Position numbers and translations under genes: made by a program. Of a stretch of DNA of 16,357 nucleotides, positions 1 through 7,616 are shown piece by piece. Under the pieces are notes generated by a model. The model saw nothing but the letters and a program-made list of their open reading frames with translations. It was not told the DNA's origin and did no database searches. Source of the DNA: an uncultured Lachnospiraceae bacterium (lineage in GTDB: Bacteria; Bacillota; Clostridia; Lachnospirales; Lachnospiraceae); NCBI GenBank assembly GCA_910588885.1, contig CAJUSQ010000071.1:1-16357 (forward strand), read 5' to 3'. The number at the start of each line of letters is the position of its first letter. Positions within the stretch are counted from its first letter, which is position 1.

Positions 1-371
1 AATTTCCCAAAAAACCATGCAAAAAATAAAATGATACACAGCTTGGAGACCTCAGACGGCTGAAAACGGAAGCCGCCGATGTCGATCCACCGCTGGGCTC
101 CCAAAGAGGAAGATCCCAGCCCCGACAGCTTTACCACTAACAGAATCCCGATATTTCCGATATAAATTAGCCAATAGAGTTTTAATAGGAAATTATAATC
201 AAACAATGCGACTACTAACATCGCAGCAATTCCCAATATCATTCCTATGATTTGCTTGTCCTGTACGGATTCCTTTGCGCTTCCGATCACTGCAATTCCC
301 AGGAGCGTAAGCCCGATTACAAACAGAATCAGCCGTATCGGAAAACGGTTTAGCTGATATTGTTTCAACAT
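1..371 (-). CDS. rodA: RodA/FtsW-family peptidoglycan glycosyltransferase, N-terminal part (runs off the window)
   Basis: This is a SEDS-family membrane protein that polymerises lipid II glycan strands together with a class B PBP. Only the first 123 codons are inside the window. The ATG at 371-369 follows an AAAGGG ribosome binding site with 8 bases of spacing, which lies across the minE stop codon; only 4 bases separate the two genes. The translation begins MLKQYQLNRFPIRLILF and shows about three hydrophobic segments (residues 13-30, 40-57, 64-82). These are followed by the family signature region QRWIDIGGFRFQPSEVSKL and the start of another membrane span. RodA and FtsW are hard to separate on this fragment. 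Its place in the same operon as mreBCD and PBP2 argues for RodA, the elongation enzyme, and PBP2 would be its partner. Confidence 0.9.
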   Translation of the reverse strand, partial: MLKQYQLNRFPIRLILFVIGLTLLGIAVIGSAKESVQDKQIIGMILGIAAMLVVALFDYNFLLKLYWLIYIGNIGILLVVKLSGLGSSSLGAQRWIDIGGFRFQPSEVSKLCIILFFAWFFGK

Positions 372-375
372 ATGA

Positions 376-663
376 TTAACCCTTTATGTTTCCGGCGGTA
401 TGATGCATATCTTTGATCGGGATGTTGGCATACAAAGCAGGGACATTGCCGTTGTTGCCGTCCGATTCGGTCTGGGTAATCTGGATATCCAAACCCTCCG
501 CATCAATTTCCATGTATTTCGAAATTACCTGAATAATATCGTTCTTGATCATTTCCATTACTTCCGGTGAACAATTGGCCCGGTCGGAAATCAGCAATAA
601 TTTCAGTCGGTCCTTTGCAATATCACCGGAACTTTTTTTCTTAAAAAAGTCCATTAATCCCAC
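376..663 (-). CDS. minE: Cell division topological specificity factor MinE
   Basis: MinE stimulates the MinD ATPase and drives MinCD off the membrane, which confines septation to mid-cell. The protein has 95 residues, close to the family's usual 85-90. Residues 1-12 (MGLMDFFKKKSS) form a hydrophobic/basic membrane-targeting start like that of other MinE proteins. Residues 28-52 (from DRANCSPEVME to QVISKYMEID) match the MinD-contact helix and following strand. The C-terminal half is the topological-specificity domain. The start is a GTG at 663-661, chosen because AGGAGG sits 8 bases upstream; the ATG three codons later lies too far from it. That ribosome binding site overlaps the minD TAG stop, so translation is probably coupled. 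A MinE in a Gram-positive is typical of Clostridia, unlike Bacillus, which uses DivIVA/MinJ. Confidence 0.93.
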   Translation of the reverse strand: MGLMDFFKKKSSGDIAKDRLKLLLISDRANCSPEVMEMIKNDIIQVISKYMEIDAEGLDIQITQTESDGNNGNVPALYANIPIKDMHHTAGNIKG

Positions 664-671
664 AGTGATTT

Positions 672-677
672 CCTCCT
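672..677 (-). promoter_or_regulatory. minE ribosome binding site overlapping the minD stop
   Basis: AGGAGG at 677-672 shares bases with the minD stop TAG (678-676) and lies 8 bases before the GTG at 663. It decides the GTG start for minE and suggests translational coupling of minD and minE. Confidence 0.8.
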
Positions 678-1470
678 AATTCTTTTTAAACAAGTTGGCA
701 AGCTTGGACCATACGCTGCTCTTCACGGCCAAATCAAGAAACGGCACCTCTTCTCCCAGAACCCTGCGGCAGATATTGCTGTAGGCCCGTCCTGCCAGCG
801 TATCCATCCTGCCTACCAAAGGCTCCCCCTGGTTGGTGGAAATAACGATCTGCTCGTCGTCCGGAACGGCCCCGATTAAGTCAATTGCCAGTATCTCTGT
901 CACATCGTCAATGGACATCATGTCCCCACGGCTTACCATGTCCATCCGAAGGCGGTTTACCACCAGATGGATCTGCTTGATTTCGTTGGCCTCCAAAAGC
1001 CCGATAATACGGTCCGCATCCCGGATGGCAGAAACCTCGGGAGTAGTCACTACAATGGCCCGGTCTGCCCCGGCAATGGCATTTTTAAAGCCCTGCTCAA
1101 TGCCTGCCGGACAGTCCAGCAGAATATAATCAAATTCTTCCCGCAGCTCGTCGGTCAGCTTCATCATCTGCTCCGGGGTAACGGCTGTTTTATCCCTGGT
1201 CTGGGCGGAAGGCAGCAGATAGAGGTTGGGATAGCGTTTGTCCTTAATCAGAGCCTGCTTCATACGGCAGTTCCCTTCGATCACGTCCACCAGGTTATAG
1301 ACAATCCGGTTTTCCAATCCCATCACCACATCCAGATTCCTCAATCCGATATCGGTATCAATGAGTACGACTTTCTTATTCATCTGCGCAAGGCCGGTAC
1401 CGACATTGGCGGTGGTAGTAGTCTTTCCAACTCCGCCCTTCCCGGATGTTATTACAATTACTTCACTCAT
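676..1470 (-). CDS. minD: Septum site-determining ATPase MinD
   Basis: MinD is a ParA/MinD-family ATPase that dimerises with ATP, binds the membrane, recruits MinC and is released by MinE. Its 264 residues are the normal family length. The deviant Walker A motif is at residues 10-19 (GKGGVGKTTT), with signature Lys11 and P-loop Lys16. Switch I follows with D38 and D40 in VLIDTDIGLRNLD. The Walker B-like Asp is in DYILLDCPAG (about residue 119). The C-terminus, roughly residues 247-264 (VKSSVWSKLANLFKKN), is the amphipathic membrane-targeting helix. The ATG at 1470 follows TAGGAGG with good spacing. The gene starts 25 bases after minC and ends 12 bases before minE. Nothing in the sequence suggests it is inactive. 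Confidence 0.97.
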   Translation of the reverse strand: MSEVIVITSGKGGVGKTTTTANVGTGLAQMNKKVVLIDTDIGLRNLDVVMGLENRIVYNLVDVIEGNCRMKQALIKDKRYPNLYLLPSAQTRDKTAVTPEQMMKLTDELREEFDYILLDCPAGIEQGFKNAIAGADRAIVVTTPEVSAIRDADRIIGLLEANEIKQIHLVVNRLRMDMVSRGDMMSIDDVTEILAIDLIGAVPDDEQIVISTNQGEPLVGRMDTLAGRAYSNICRRVLGEEVPFLDLAVKSSVWSKLANLFKKN

Positions 1471-1495
1471 ACTTATTCTCCTCCTAAACCTTTTC

Positions 1496-2182
1496 TCATA
1501 GATTATTTAAAAGACCCTTCGTAATTGGTTCAATGTAAATGTTGTTGTCCTTTACAATCGCCACCTGTGGTTCTACGACAGGTTCTGTCTTTTTCTTCTT
1601 CTTCCCCTTTGGCCAAAACGCCTTGTCGGCGCTGCGTCCGATGACGTCGCCGATCTTGATCTGTACCGGATCCATGTCAAGGGCCGCTACAAAGGCCCCG
1701 GGATTGCCCCCGGCCCCTGCATAGGCATTGCCCTTTAAGCCCCCCAAGACTACGATATTCCCCCGGGAGACGATTTTGGCTCCCGGGTTTACATCTCCTA
1801 AAATAACGATACTGGTTTCACATTCCAGAACCTGTCCGGAACGTAAGGTCCCTTTATAGAACTGCCCGGTCTTCACCGCGGCTTCTTCTTCCTGGTTTTC
1901 AATTACTTCTTTGATCATCTGTTCCCGCAGCTGGTCGTTGTCCACAATGCAGACAATGGAAACGCTGCTGTGGCTTGTGATGGCATTGACGATCCGCATC
2001 TCTTCCTCCTGGGTCAGCCTGCGTCCCTCAAAGGACAATGCCATTTTCGCCCCCTTGAAAAAACTGTCCGCTTCCTGAAATTTTGCAATGATGTCTGTTA
2101 AAAGTTTATCAAAGCCAACCTGGTCATCCAGAATCAGGTTAATTCCGTAGCGATTGCTCTTTAATATAACTGTCTGTGCCAT
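1496..2182 (-). CDS. minC: Septum site-determining protein MinC
   Basis: MinC is the FtsZ assembly inhibitor that MinD carries to the membrane. The protein has 228 residues from the chosen start (MAQTVILKSNRYGINLIL). Residues 1-95 are the N-terminal FtsZ-inhibiting domain. Residues about 108-185 are the C-terminal beta-helix that binds MinD, with glycine-rich turns and the family's RSGQ motif in GTLRSGQVLECE. A lysine-rich loop (KGKKKKKTEP, near residue 195) precedes the final strand VAIVKDNNIYIEPI. The reading frame stays open for 11 more codons upstream into the PBP2 3' end, but AGGAGG at 2188-2193, five bases before the ATG at 2182, identifies the true start. It begins 16 bases after the PBP2 stop and lies upstream of minD in the usual minCDE order. 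Confidence 0.95.
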   Translation of the reverse strand: MAQTVILKSNRYGINLILDDQVGFDKLLTDIIAKFQEADSFFKGAKMALSFEGRRLTQEEEMRIVNAITSHSSVSIVCIVDNDQLREQMIKEVIENQEEEAAVKTGQFYKGTLRSGQVLECETSIVILGDVNPGAKIVSRGNIVVLGGLKGNAYAGAGGNPGAFVAALDMDPVQIKIGDVIGRSADKAFWPKGKKKKKTEPVVEPQVAIVKDNNIYIEPITKGLLNNL

Positions 2183-2187
2183 TTTTT

Positions 2188-2193
2188 CCTCCT
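2188..2193 (-). promoter_or_regulatory. minC ribosome binding site that fixes the start
   Basis: AGGAGG sits five bases before the ATG at 2182-2180, in the 16-base gap after the PBP2 stop codon. It rules out the longer reading that would overlap the PBP2 gene. Confidence 0.85.
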
Positions 2194-2198
2194 GACTC

Positions 2199-5108
2199 TT
2201 AATCGGTAACGTCATTGGCGCTGTTCCCTACATCCTGCGCCTGGCCGTTCAGCAATTCTTCCGGGTCGATTAGCTTGAAATAATAATCCATAATGCTCCG
2301 GGATGCTTCGGCCGCATTGGCAGAGGTATAGCCGTAGGCAATACGGGTGGTTAAGGCAATTTCCGGATTATTATAAGGAGCATAGCCGATAAACAGCGCG
2401 TGGTTGGGCCTGTTTAAAATCTCCTGTGCCGTTCCGGTTTTCCCGGCTACCCCCAGATGCTCCGGAAAATCGGAAAACTGCCGGCTTTCCTCCGCCATCA
2501 TTTTCATGCCGGAATGGATGGCTTCCCATACGGTCGGAGTGATCTCATCCATTGTGTTGGAAATCTTAGGGCTGTAGTCGGTAATCAGATTTCCGTCCGA
2601 ATCCGTCACCTTGTCCAACAGCGTCAGCTGATAAACATTGCCGCTGCTGGCAATTGCCGCCGTGTAGCGGGCCAGCTCCGTTGTGGTATAGTTGTTATTT
2701 CCCTGTCCGATGGCGGAAGTAATGGGATACTCGTCGGAAATCTTCGGTTCGTTCTCCGGAATTTCAATTCCGGTTTTCTCTCCCAGCCCGAACATCTTCG
2801 CATATTTTTCCAAAACCGCAATACCCTTGGATTCCTGGTAGGTTTCCCCATTCAGGCTCATATTATAACCCAGGGTATAGAAGAAATAGTTGCAGGAGTC
2901 CCGGATCGCTTCGGATATATTGATACTTCCATGGGTGCTTCTGGGAAAAATCCAGCACCTCGGGCCGTCCTGTACCAGCTCGAATTTCCCTTTATCTTCA
3001 ATTTGATCCGTGACGCTGATAATCCCTTCGGTCAAAGCCGCTGCCGCCACCACGGGCTTAAAGGTAGAACCGGGAGCCGTCTGCTGCTGGGTGGCATTGC
3101 TGTACATCGGAGACGTCAGATCCGTCCGCAGCTGATTGAAATAGTCGGTGTCCATATTGTTGACCAGACGGTTGGTATCGTATCCCGGATAGGAAACACA
3201 GGCCAATACTTCACCGGTTCTGGAATTGATTATAACACTGGAGCCGGTACAGGGGTCTAAGGCCAGCTGCGCCGGCGTGATTTCAAGGTTTTTAATCTTT
3301 TCACGCAGAAAGTCAAAAGCGCTGACGGTTCCGCTGCTTAAGCCCTCATATGCCTCTGCGTCCATAGGCAGGATTTCCTGCTCAAACAGGATCTGGCAGA
3401 CCTGGGCCCCGCTGATTAAATCTTCCCGGATCATGTATTTGTAGATTTTTTTGCTGAAATCCCGGTCTTCTTTCAGCTGTTCCTGAATATACTGAAGCAG
3501 CGCATCATATAATTCCATCGTATCGGAATATTTGGAATTCGTTTCAAAGCCCGTAATATCAATCCATTCCCGGGAGATCCCGCGGCGGAGATATTCGGCA
3601 AGGCTGGTCTTGTCATTTTTCCATGCCACATAGACCTCGTCGTCGGAATCAATGGAGGATGTATCCACAACGCCGTTTTCCGTGAGCATGGTCAGAATAT
3701 GGCTCATATAGACCTGCATTTCCTCAGGGAGATCTTCGTAATCCAAGGGGGCCGCAGTAGAAAGCTGGGCCTGGATCTCGTTTAGCACCGAAGCCTGCTT
3801 GCCCAGAAATGCCTGGTAAACGGCCTGTTCTACGGCGCTGGCGTCTTCCTTTCCGAAAGAAAGAATATCAATGATATTATTATTGATCAATGCATAGTAT
3901 ACGTCGTCAATGGGAATGGGAATATCGGATGAACCGACTCTCTCTTCGGAATCGTATGCTTTTATATTTTCAATATTTGAATACACAATCCCTGCGATCT
4001 GCTGTTCCAAAATTTTATAAACCGCAATCTGCAGGTCGCTGTCAATGGAAAGGTATACGTCCTGGCCGGAAGCGGCTTCGATCTGGTCCCGGACCTCTAC
4101 GACCCGTCCCACATTGTCTACATAGAACCGCTCATAGCCCTTCGAACCCTGAAGCACGGATTCCATCTCTTTCTCAATACCGGATTTCCCCACGATATCC
4201 GTCAGGGCATAGGCTTCGTTTTCCGCGGAAAGCTCGTCGTACTCTTCCTGGGAGATTTTCCCGGTATAGCCGATGATATGGGAAAAATATACGCTGTCCA
4301 CATATTTTCGTATCGTATCTTCCACCACATCCACGCCTTCAATCCGGTCGGAATTCTCCTTGATTGTAGCAACGGTCTTCTCGGAAACTCCCTGGGCGAT
4401 GGTAGTCAGGATATATTTCTGGAAATTATTCTGATTCATAAAGTACCGGATCACCAGGATTTTGTATGCGTCCTCTAAGGAATACAGCTGCTGTTCGTAC
4501 TTCTTGTCTTCCTCGGAAAGCGTGTCCGTCCCCTGAAGACGAATGCCGAATTTTTTATCACTGCGCAGATAATCTATGATTTCCCGGGCCGAAGCGGTTC
4601 GCTCGTCAAGCTTCAGCTTCTCGTTATATTCCAATTCATCAATCTTCCGGTGTCCGAATACATCTGCCCGGAATCGGTCTAAGGCCGTATCGGTAACCGT
4701 AAATTCAAACTCTCCCTGTTCGTTCAAACGGATGGAAAAGTCGTTGGTCAGCGTGTCCCCGTTGTCCTCAATCATATGGATCACTTCACACAGCTGGGCA
4801 TTCAGCTTGCTGTTCTTGGACTTGCTGTTGGCATAGACGCCGCTGTCCTCGATGGTTACGGTATAAGACAGCTCATTATAGGCCAAAAGCTTCCCGTTCC
4901 GGTCAAAAATACTGCCCCGGATGCCGTTGATGGTCCGTTCTTTTTCAATGGTCAGGGTATATTTATCCGCATATTCCTGCCCGTTTACGATCTGAAGGGT
5001 AAAAATCCGCTGGAACATCAGGCCGAACATCCCGATTATAATCAGGGCAAGTACGAACAGCCGGGAGGTTACGGTTTTTTTTACCCAGTCCTTAAATGCG
5101 TCAAACAA
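2199..5108 (-). CDS. mrdA: Penicillin-binding protein 2, class B transpeptidase of the elongasome, with a long inserted region
   Basis: This membrane-anchored DD-transpeptidase cross-links new peptidoglycan alongside RodA. From the TTG at 5108 it has 969 residues, much longer than the 600-700 of typical PBP2. A single membrane anchor lies at about residues 16-36. The dimerisation/pedestal domain follows, with the motif GIRGSIFDRNGKLLA at about 62-76. The catalytic motifs are intact: SxxK S681-TF-K684, SxN S738-C-N740 and KTG at 890-892 (AGKTGTAQ). Between the pedestal (about 370) and the start of the transpeptidase domain (VIINSRTGEVLA, about 625) sit about 250 extra residues, mostly acidic and helical. 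The GTG at 5120 was not chosen because the AAGGAG site overlaps it; the TTG at 5108 leaves 11 bases of spacing. The frame is closed by a TAG just upstream. The gene overlaps the end of mreD by 8 bases. Confidence 0.93.
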   Translation of the reverse strand: MFDAFKDWVKKTVTSRLFVLALIIIGMFGLMFQRIFTLQIVNGQEYADKYTLTIEKERTINGIRGSIFDRNGKLLAYNELSYTVTIEDSGVYANSKSKNSKLNAQLCEVIHMIEDNGDTLTNDFSIRLNEQGEFEFTVTDTALDRFRADVFGHRKIDELEYNEKLKLDERTASAREIIDYLRSDKKFGIRLQGTDTLSEEDKKYEQQLYSLEDAYKILVIRYFMNQNNFQKYILTTIAQGVSEKTVATIKENSDRIEGVDVVEDTIRKYVDSVYFSHIIGYTGKISQEEYDELSAENEAYALTDIVGKSGIEKEMESVLQGSKGYERFYVDNVGRVVEVRDQIEAASGQDVYLSIDSDLQIAVYKILEQQIAGIVYSNIENIKAYDSEERVGSSDIPIPIDDVYYALINNNIIDILSFGKEDASAVEQAVYQAFLGKQASVLNEIQAQLSTAAPLDYEDLPEEMQVYMSHILTMLTENGVVDTSSIDSDDEVYVAWKNDKTSLAEYLRRGISREWIDITGFETNSKYSDTMELYDALLQYIQEQLKEDRDFSKKIYKYMIREDLISGAQVCQILFEQEILPMDAEAYEGLSSGTVSAFDFLREKIKNLEITPAQLALDPCTGSSVIINSRTGEVLACVSYPGYDTNRLVNNMDTDYFNQLRTDLTSPMYSNATQQQTAPGSTFKPVVAAAALTEGIISVTDQIEDKGKFELVQDGPRCWIFPRSTHGSINISEAIRDSCNYFFYTLGYNMSLNGETYQESKGIAVLEKYAKMFGLGEKTGIEIPENEPKISDEYPITSAIGQGNNNYTTTELARYTAAIASSGNVYQLTLLDKVTDSDGNLITDYSPKISNTMDEITPTVWEAIHSGMKMMAEESRQFSDFPEHLGVAGKTGTAQEILNRPNHALFIGYAPYNNPEIALTTRIAYGYTSANAAEASRSIMDYYFKLIDPEELLNGQAQDVGNSANDVTD

Positions 5109-5619
5109 ATTTGCCTGCACTCCTTCTCTCTATCTCTTCTAACTTCTGGTTGATCTTCAATATTATGAAATATAAGAATACGGTTACCACGATGGTGTAT
5201 ACCAGCTCCGGCAAAATGATGTGGCGCAGGTAGTAAAAAAACTGGAATTTCCCCCGAAGCAGGAACAAAAACAAGTATACCATCAGGCTGTACGCCAGGT
5301 CGCTGGCAGAAATCAGGATAATCGGAAGTTTGATATCTTCCGGAAAAAACCGTTTCCGGAAAAAGCCGTTGAGATAGCCGATATACATATAAACCAATGC
5401 ATAAAAGCCAATGACGCTTCCGAAAAAGATGTCCAAAAGCAGACCGCAGAAAAATCCAATCCACATGCCTTCCTTTCTGCCCCGCATGAACCCGAAGGAA
5501 GAGGTGACGACAATCAAAAGGTTCGGGGAAATGGATGCAAAAGCCCATGCCTGAAACAGGGTGCTCTGCAGTAAAAAGCACAGGACGATAATTATAAATA
5601 CCGCGATTTTACGTCTCAT
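5101..5619 (-). CDS. mreD: Rod shape-determining membrane protein MreD
   Basis: MreD is an integral membrane partner of MreC in the elongasome and helps link cytoplasmic MreB to the wall synthases. The 172-residue product is the usual MreD length. It is strongly hydrophobic, with about five or six membrane segments (near residues 5-22, 33-47, 52-72, 74-88, 103-122 and 133-155). MreD-like features include an N-terminal QSTLFQ after the first span and GMWIGFFCGLLLDIFFGSVIG in the middle. The ATG at 5619 follows AAGGA with six bases of spacing. It lies 48 bases after mreC and overlaps the start of the PBP2 gene, so the two are probably translationally coupled. A long alternative reading in another minus-strand frame (5081-5581) is a shadow of this gene. 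Confidence 0.92.
   Translation of the reverse strand: MRRKIAVFIIIVLCFLLQSTLFQAWAFASISPNLLIVVTSSFGFMRGRKEGMWIGFFCGLLLDIFFGSVIGFYALVYMYIGYLNGFFRKRFFPEDIKLPIILISASDLAYSLMVYLFLFLLRGKFQFFYYLRHIILPELVYTIVVTVFLYFIILKINQKLEEIERRSAGKFV
5120..5125 (-). promoter_or_regulatory. PBP2 ribosome binding site, in conflict with the GTG start
   Basis: AAGGAG at 5125-5120 ends on the first base of the GTG at 5120-5118, so that GTG could not be used with this site. The next in-frame start-like codon is the TTG at 5108-5106, 11 bases away. The site lies inside the mreD coding region. Confidence 0.6.
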
Positions 5620-5667
5620 ATTGATTCCTTATTCTTCTATTTTCTTTGTATTGTGTTACGGCATGGA

Positions 5668-6525
5668 TCAGTCAATTTTCTTTTTTTCCAGAATCACCAG
5701 TACCTCTTCCAGATGCTGGAAATCCACAGCCGGCGTAATGGTGCCGGAGCAGGTCAGGTTATTGGAATCCCGCTCTAAGGTTTGGATATAACCGATTAAA
5801 ATGCCCTGCAGATACTTGTCACTGATATTGGAGGTTACGATCTGCTCTCCCACCTCAATGTTGTTCTCGGAATTTTTCAGGCCGCCGAATTCAATGACCT
5901 GATTTTCGTTCATCGTCTGAAGATTGCCGTTTACCACGCAGTAGTCCGTGGTGGTCAGGGTGGAGCCGCTGATGTTGGTGGCGTCGTCGATAATGGAACG
6001 GACCTTTGCAAAATTCGGCCCTACATCAATGACAATGCCTACAAGGCCGCTTCCGGCAATGACGTTCATATCCTTCTCAATCCCGTCGTTGCTTCCTTTG
6101 TCAATCAGGAAGGTGGAAAACCAGTTGCCCCCGTCTTTGCTGATCACCCGGGCTCCCACCTTCTGATAGCTGGGATATTTCTTGTCCAGCTCCAAAAGCT
6201 CCCTTAGGTTGTCCAGCTCGTACTGCTCCAGCTTAATGGTGCTAAGATCGTTGGTCAGCTGATCCACCTGGGCTTTCAGCTCCTCGTTTTCCTTCATTAC
6301 GTCCCGCATGGATTTCAGGTTATCCGCTTTGTCGGAAAACCAGCTGCCGACGGCGTTGATGCCCTTCTGCATAGGGGTAAAAACATAACCGGCCACCGTA
6401 TTTAAGGGGCCTCCCGACAGGTTCAGGGTAAAGCTGACGAACAGGACGGCCACGCAGATGCAGGTCAAAACCAGAAGGACGTATCTGGAGGGCATGGTGT
6501 GTTTGGGCTTACGCTTTATTTTCAA
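5668..6525 (-). CDS. mreC: Rod shape-determining protein MreC
   Basis: MreC is the bitopic elongasome scaffold whose extracellular beta domains contact PBP2. Its 285 residues are typical. A basic N-terminus (MKIKRKPKH) is followed by one membrane span at about 14-34. A coiled-coil stretch rich in Glu, Leu and Lys covers about 66-112 (MRDVMKENEELKAQVDQLTND). The two beta-barrel domains follow, with family motifs VISKDGGNWFSTFLIDKGSNDGI and GLVGIVIDVGPNFAKV. The start is a TTG at 6525-6523, preceded by AGAGG with seven bases of spacing; the ATG ten codons later has no ribosome binding site. It begins 58 bases after mreB in the standard mreB-mreC-mreD order. Confidence 0.94.
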   Translation of the reverse strand: MKIKRKPKHTMPSRYVLLVLTCICVAVLFVSFTLNLSGGPLNTVAGYVFTPMQKGINAVGSWFSDKADNLKSMRDVMKENEELKAQVDQLTNDLSTIKLEQYELDNLRELLELDKKYPSYQKVGARVISKDGGNWFSTFLIDKGSNDGIEKDMNVIAGSGLVGIVIDVGPNFAKVRSIIDDATNISGSTLTTTDYCVVNGNLQTMNENQVIEFGGLKNSENNIEVGEQIVTSNISDKYLQGILIGYIQTLERDSNNLTCSGTITPAVDFQHLEEVLVILEKKKID

Positions 6526-6583
6526 TGTGATACCTCTGTCTAACTATTTGAAAATGTTTGTCTCACGCGAAGCAATACAGCAT

Positions 6584-7603
6584 TTACCGGAAAATAATGG
6601 TTTTCATGCTGAATGCCAGCTTTTTATATTTTTCTTCGGAAACAATCTTGTTCAGTCCCCGTACCGCGCTTTCCTCGGGGAATTCGCAGGTGTTCACCCG
6701 GATATTGGTAATCTGGGTAAACAGCTCGTCCAGCCGGGAAATCTTGGAAGCCCCTCCGGTCAGATAGATGCCGGAATGGATAATATCCTTCGCCAGCTCC
6801 GGCGGGGTCTTCTCCAAAATCAGCTTAATGGAGGTACAGATATTGGCCAGGTTCTCCTTGATCGCCTCATAGATGATCTTGTTGGAAATATCCATCTCAA
6901 TGGGCAGGCCGCTGACCACATCCCGTCCCACGATGGTTGCGGTACGCTCCTCTTCATCCGGCAGGGCACAGCAGAGCTCTTCTTTCAAAAAGCTTGCGGT
7001 TTTCTCTCCGATCACCAGGCTGTAATTCCGCCGCAGGTGGCTCATAATCGACTCGTCCAGCCGTTTTCCTCCAAAGTGGAGAATCTCGCTTAAAACAAGG
7101 CCCCCCAGGGAGATTACGGAGATCTCGGTGGTGTCCGCCCCCATATTTACAATCATATACCCGGTCGGGGAATTGACGTCCAGCTCCAGCCCCACCGCGT
7201 CCGCAATGGGTTTTTCACACAACAGGACGCTTTTGGGCTTAAAGCGGCTTTTATAAAACAAATCGAAAAAGGCTTTCTTCTCTACTTCCGTAATATCCGT
7301 AGGCACTGCAATAATGAATTCCGCGCCCTTGATATGGCTTTTCATATGTTTCTCTAAAATCTCACAGATCATCGTCTGCATATTATTGTAATCGGCAATC
7401 ACGCCGTTTACCACCGGAAAGGATACCTTAATAAATTCCGGCGCTTTCTCGTACATTGCATAGGCATCATCTCCAAAGGCATACAGCTGGTTCTTGTTGA
7501 CAATGGCAATGGTATTTTTCTCGTTAATGACTTTTCCTGTAGCTTTGCAGAAAATCTTGAGGTTACAGGTCCCCAAATCAATTCCGTATACGTTATTTGA
7601 CAT
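6584..7603 (-). CDS. mreB: MreB-family actin homologue with altered ATPase residues
   Basis: MreB forms membrane-associated filaments that guide lateral wall synthesis. The 339-residue length and full domain order fit MreB. Phosphate-1 is at residues 7-14 (GIDLGTCN), phosphate-2 at about 150-160 (MIVNMGADTTE) and the adenosine motif at about 280-290 (YLTGGASKISR). KTPPELAKDII near 265 is a strong family match. Several normally invariant positions differ. The catalytic Glu of the IEEP motif (E143 in E. coli numbering) is Lys131 here (CEKP). The phosphate-2 Asp of VVDIGGGT is Asn153, with GAD replacing GGG. The Asp of the GGDxxDE motif is Lys (GGKRLDE). ATP binding is plausible but hydrolysis looks impaired. 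The ATG at 7603 has AAAGGA upstream. It lies 13 bases after radC and 58 before mreC. Confidence 0.9.
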   Translation of the reverse strand: MSNNVYGIDLGTCNLKIFCKATGKVINEKNTIAIVNKNQLYAFGDDAYAMYEKAPEFIKVSFPVVNGVIADYNNMQTMICEILEKHMKSHIKGAEFIIAVPTDITEVEKKAFFDLFYKSRFKPKSVLLCEKPIADAVGLELDVNSPTGYMIVNMGADTTEISVISLGGLVLSEILHFGGKRLDESIMSHLRRNYSLVIGEKTASFLKEELCCALPDEEERTATIVGRDVVSGLPIEMDISNKIIYEAIKENLANICTSIKLILEKTPPELAKDIIHSGIYLTGGASKISRLDELFTQITNIRVNTCEFPEESAVRGLNKIVSEEKYKKLAFSMKTIIFR

Positions 7604-7616
7604 AGCTTTGTTCCTT

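Noticed and set aside
967..1524. A 185-codon plus-strand frame opposite minD
   Set aside because: It lies fully antisense to minD and the end of minC, with no recognisable domain; the intact MinD motifs on the other strand explain it.
5081..5581. A 166-codon minus-strand frame overlapping mreD
   Set aside because: It is a different frame of the same strand. The mreD frame has the ribosome binding site, membrane segments and operon position; this one has a Cys/His/Arg-rich, shadow-like composition.
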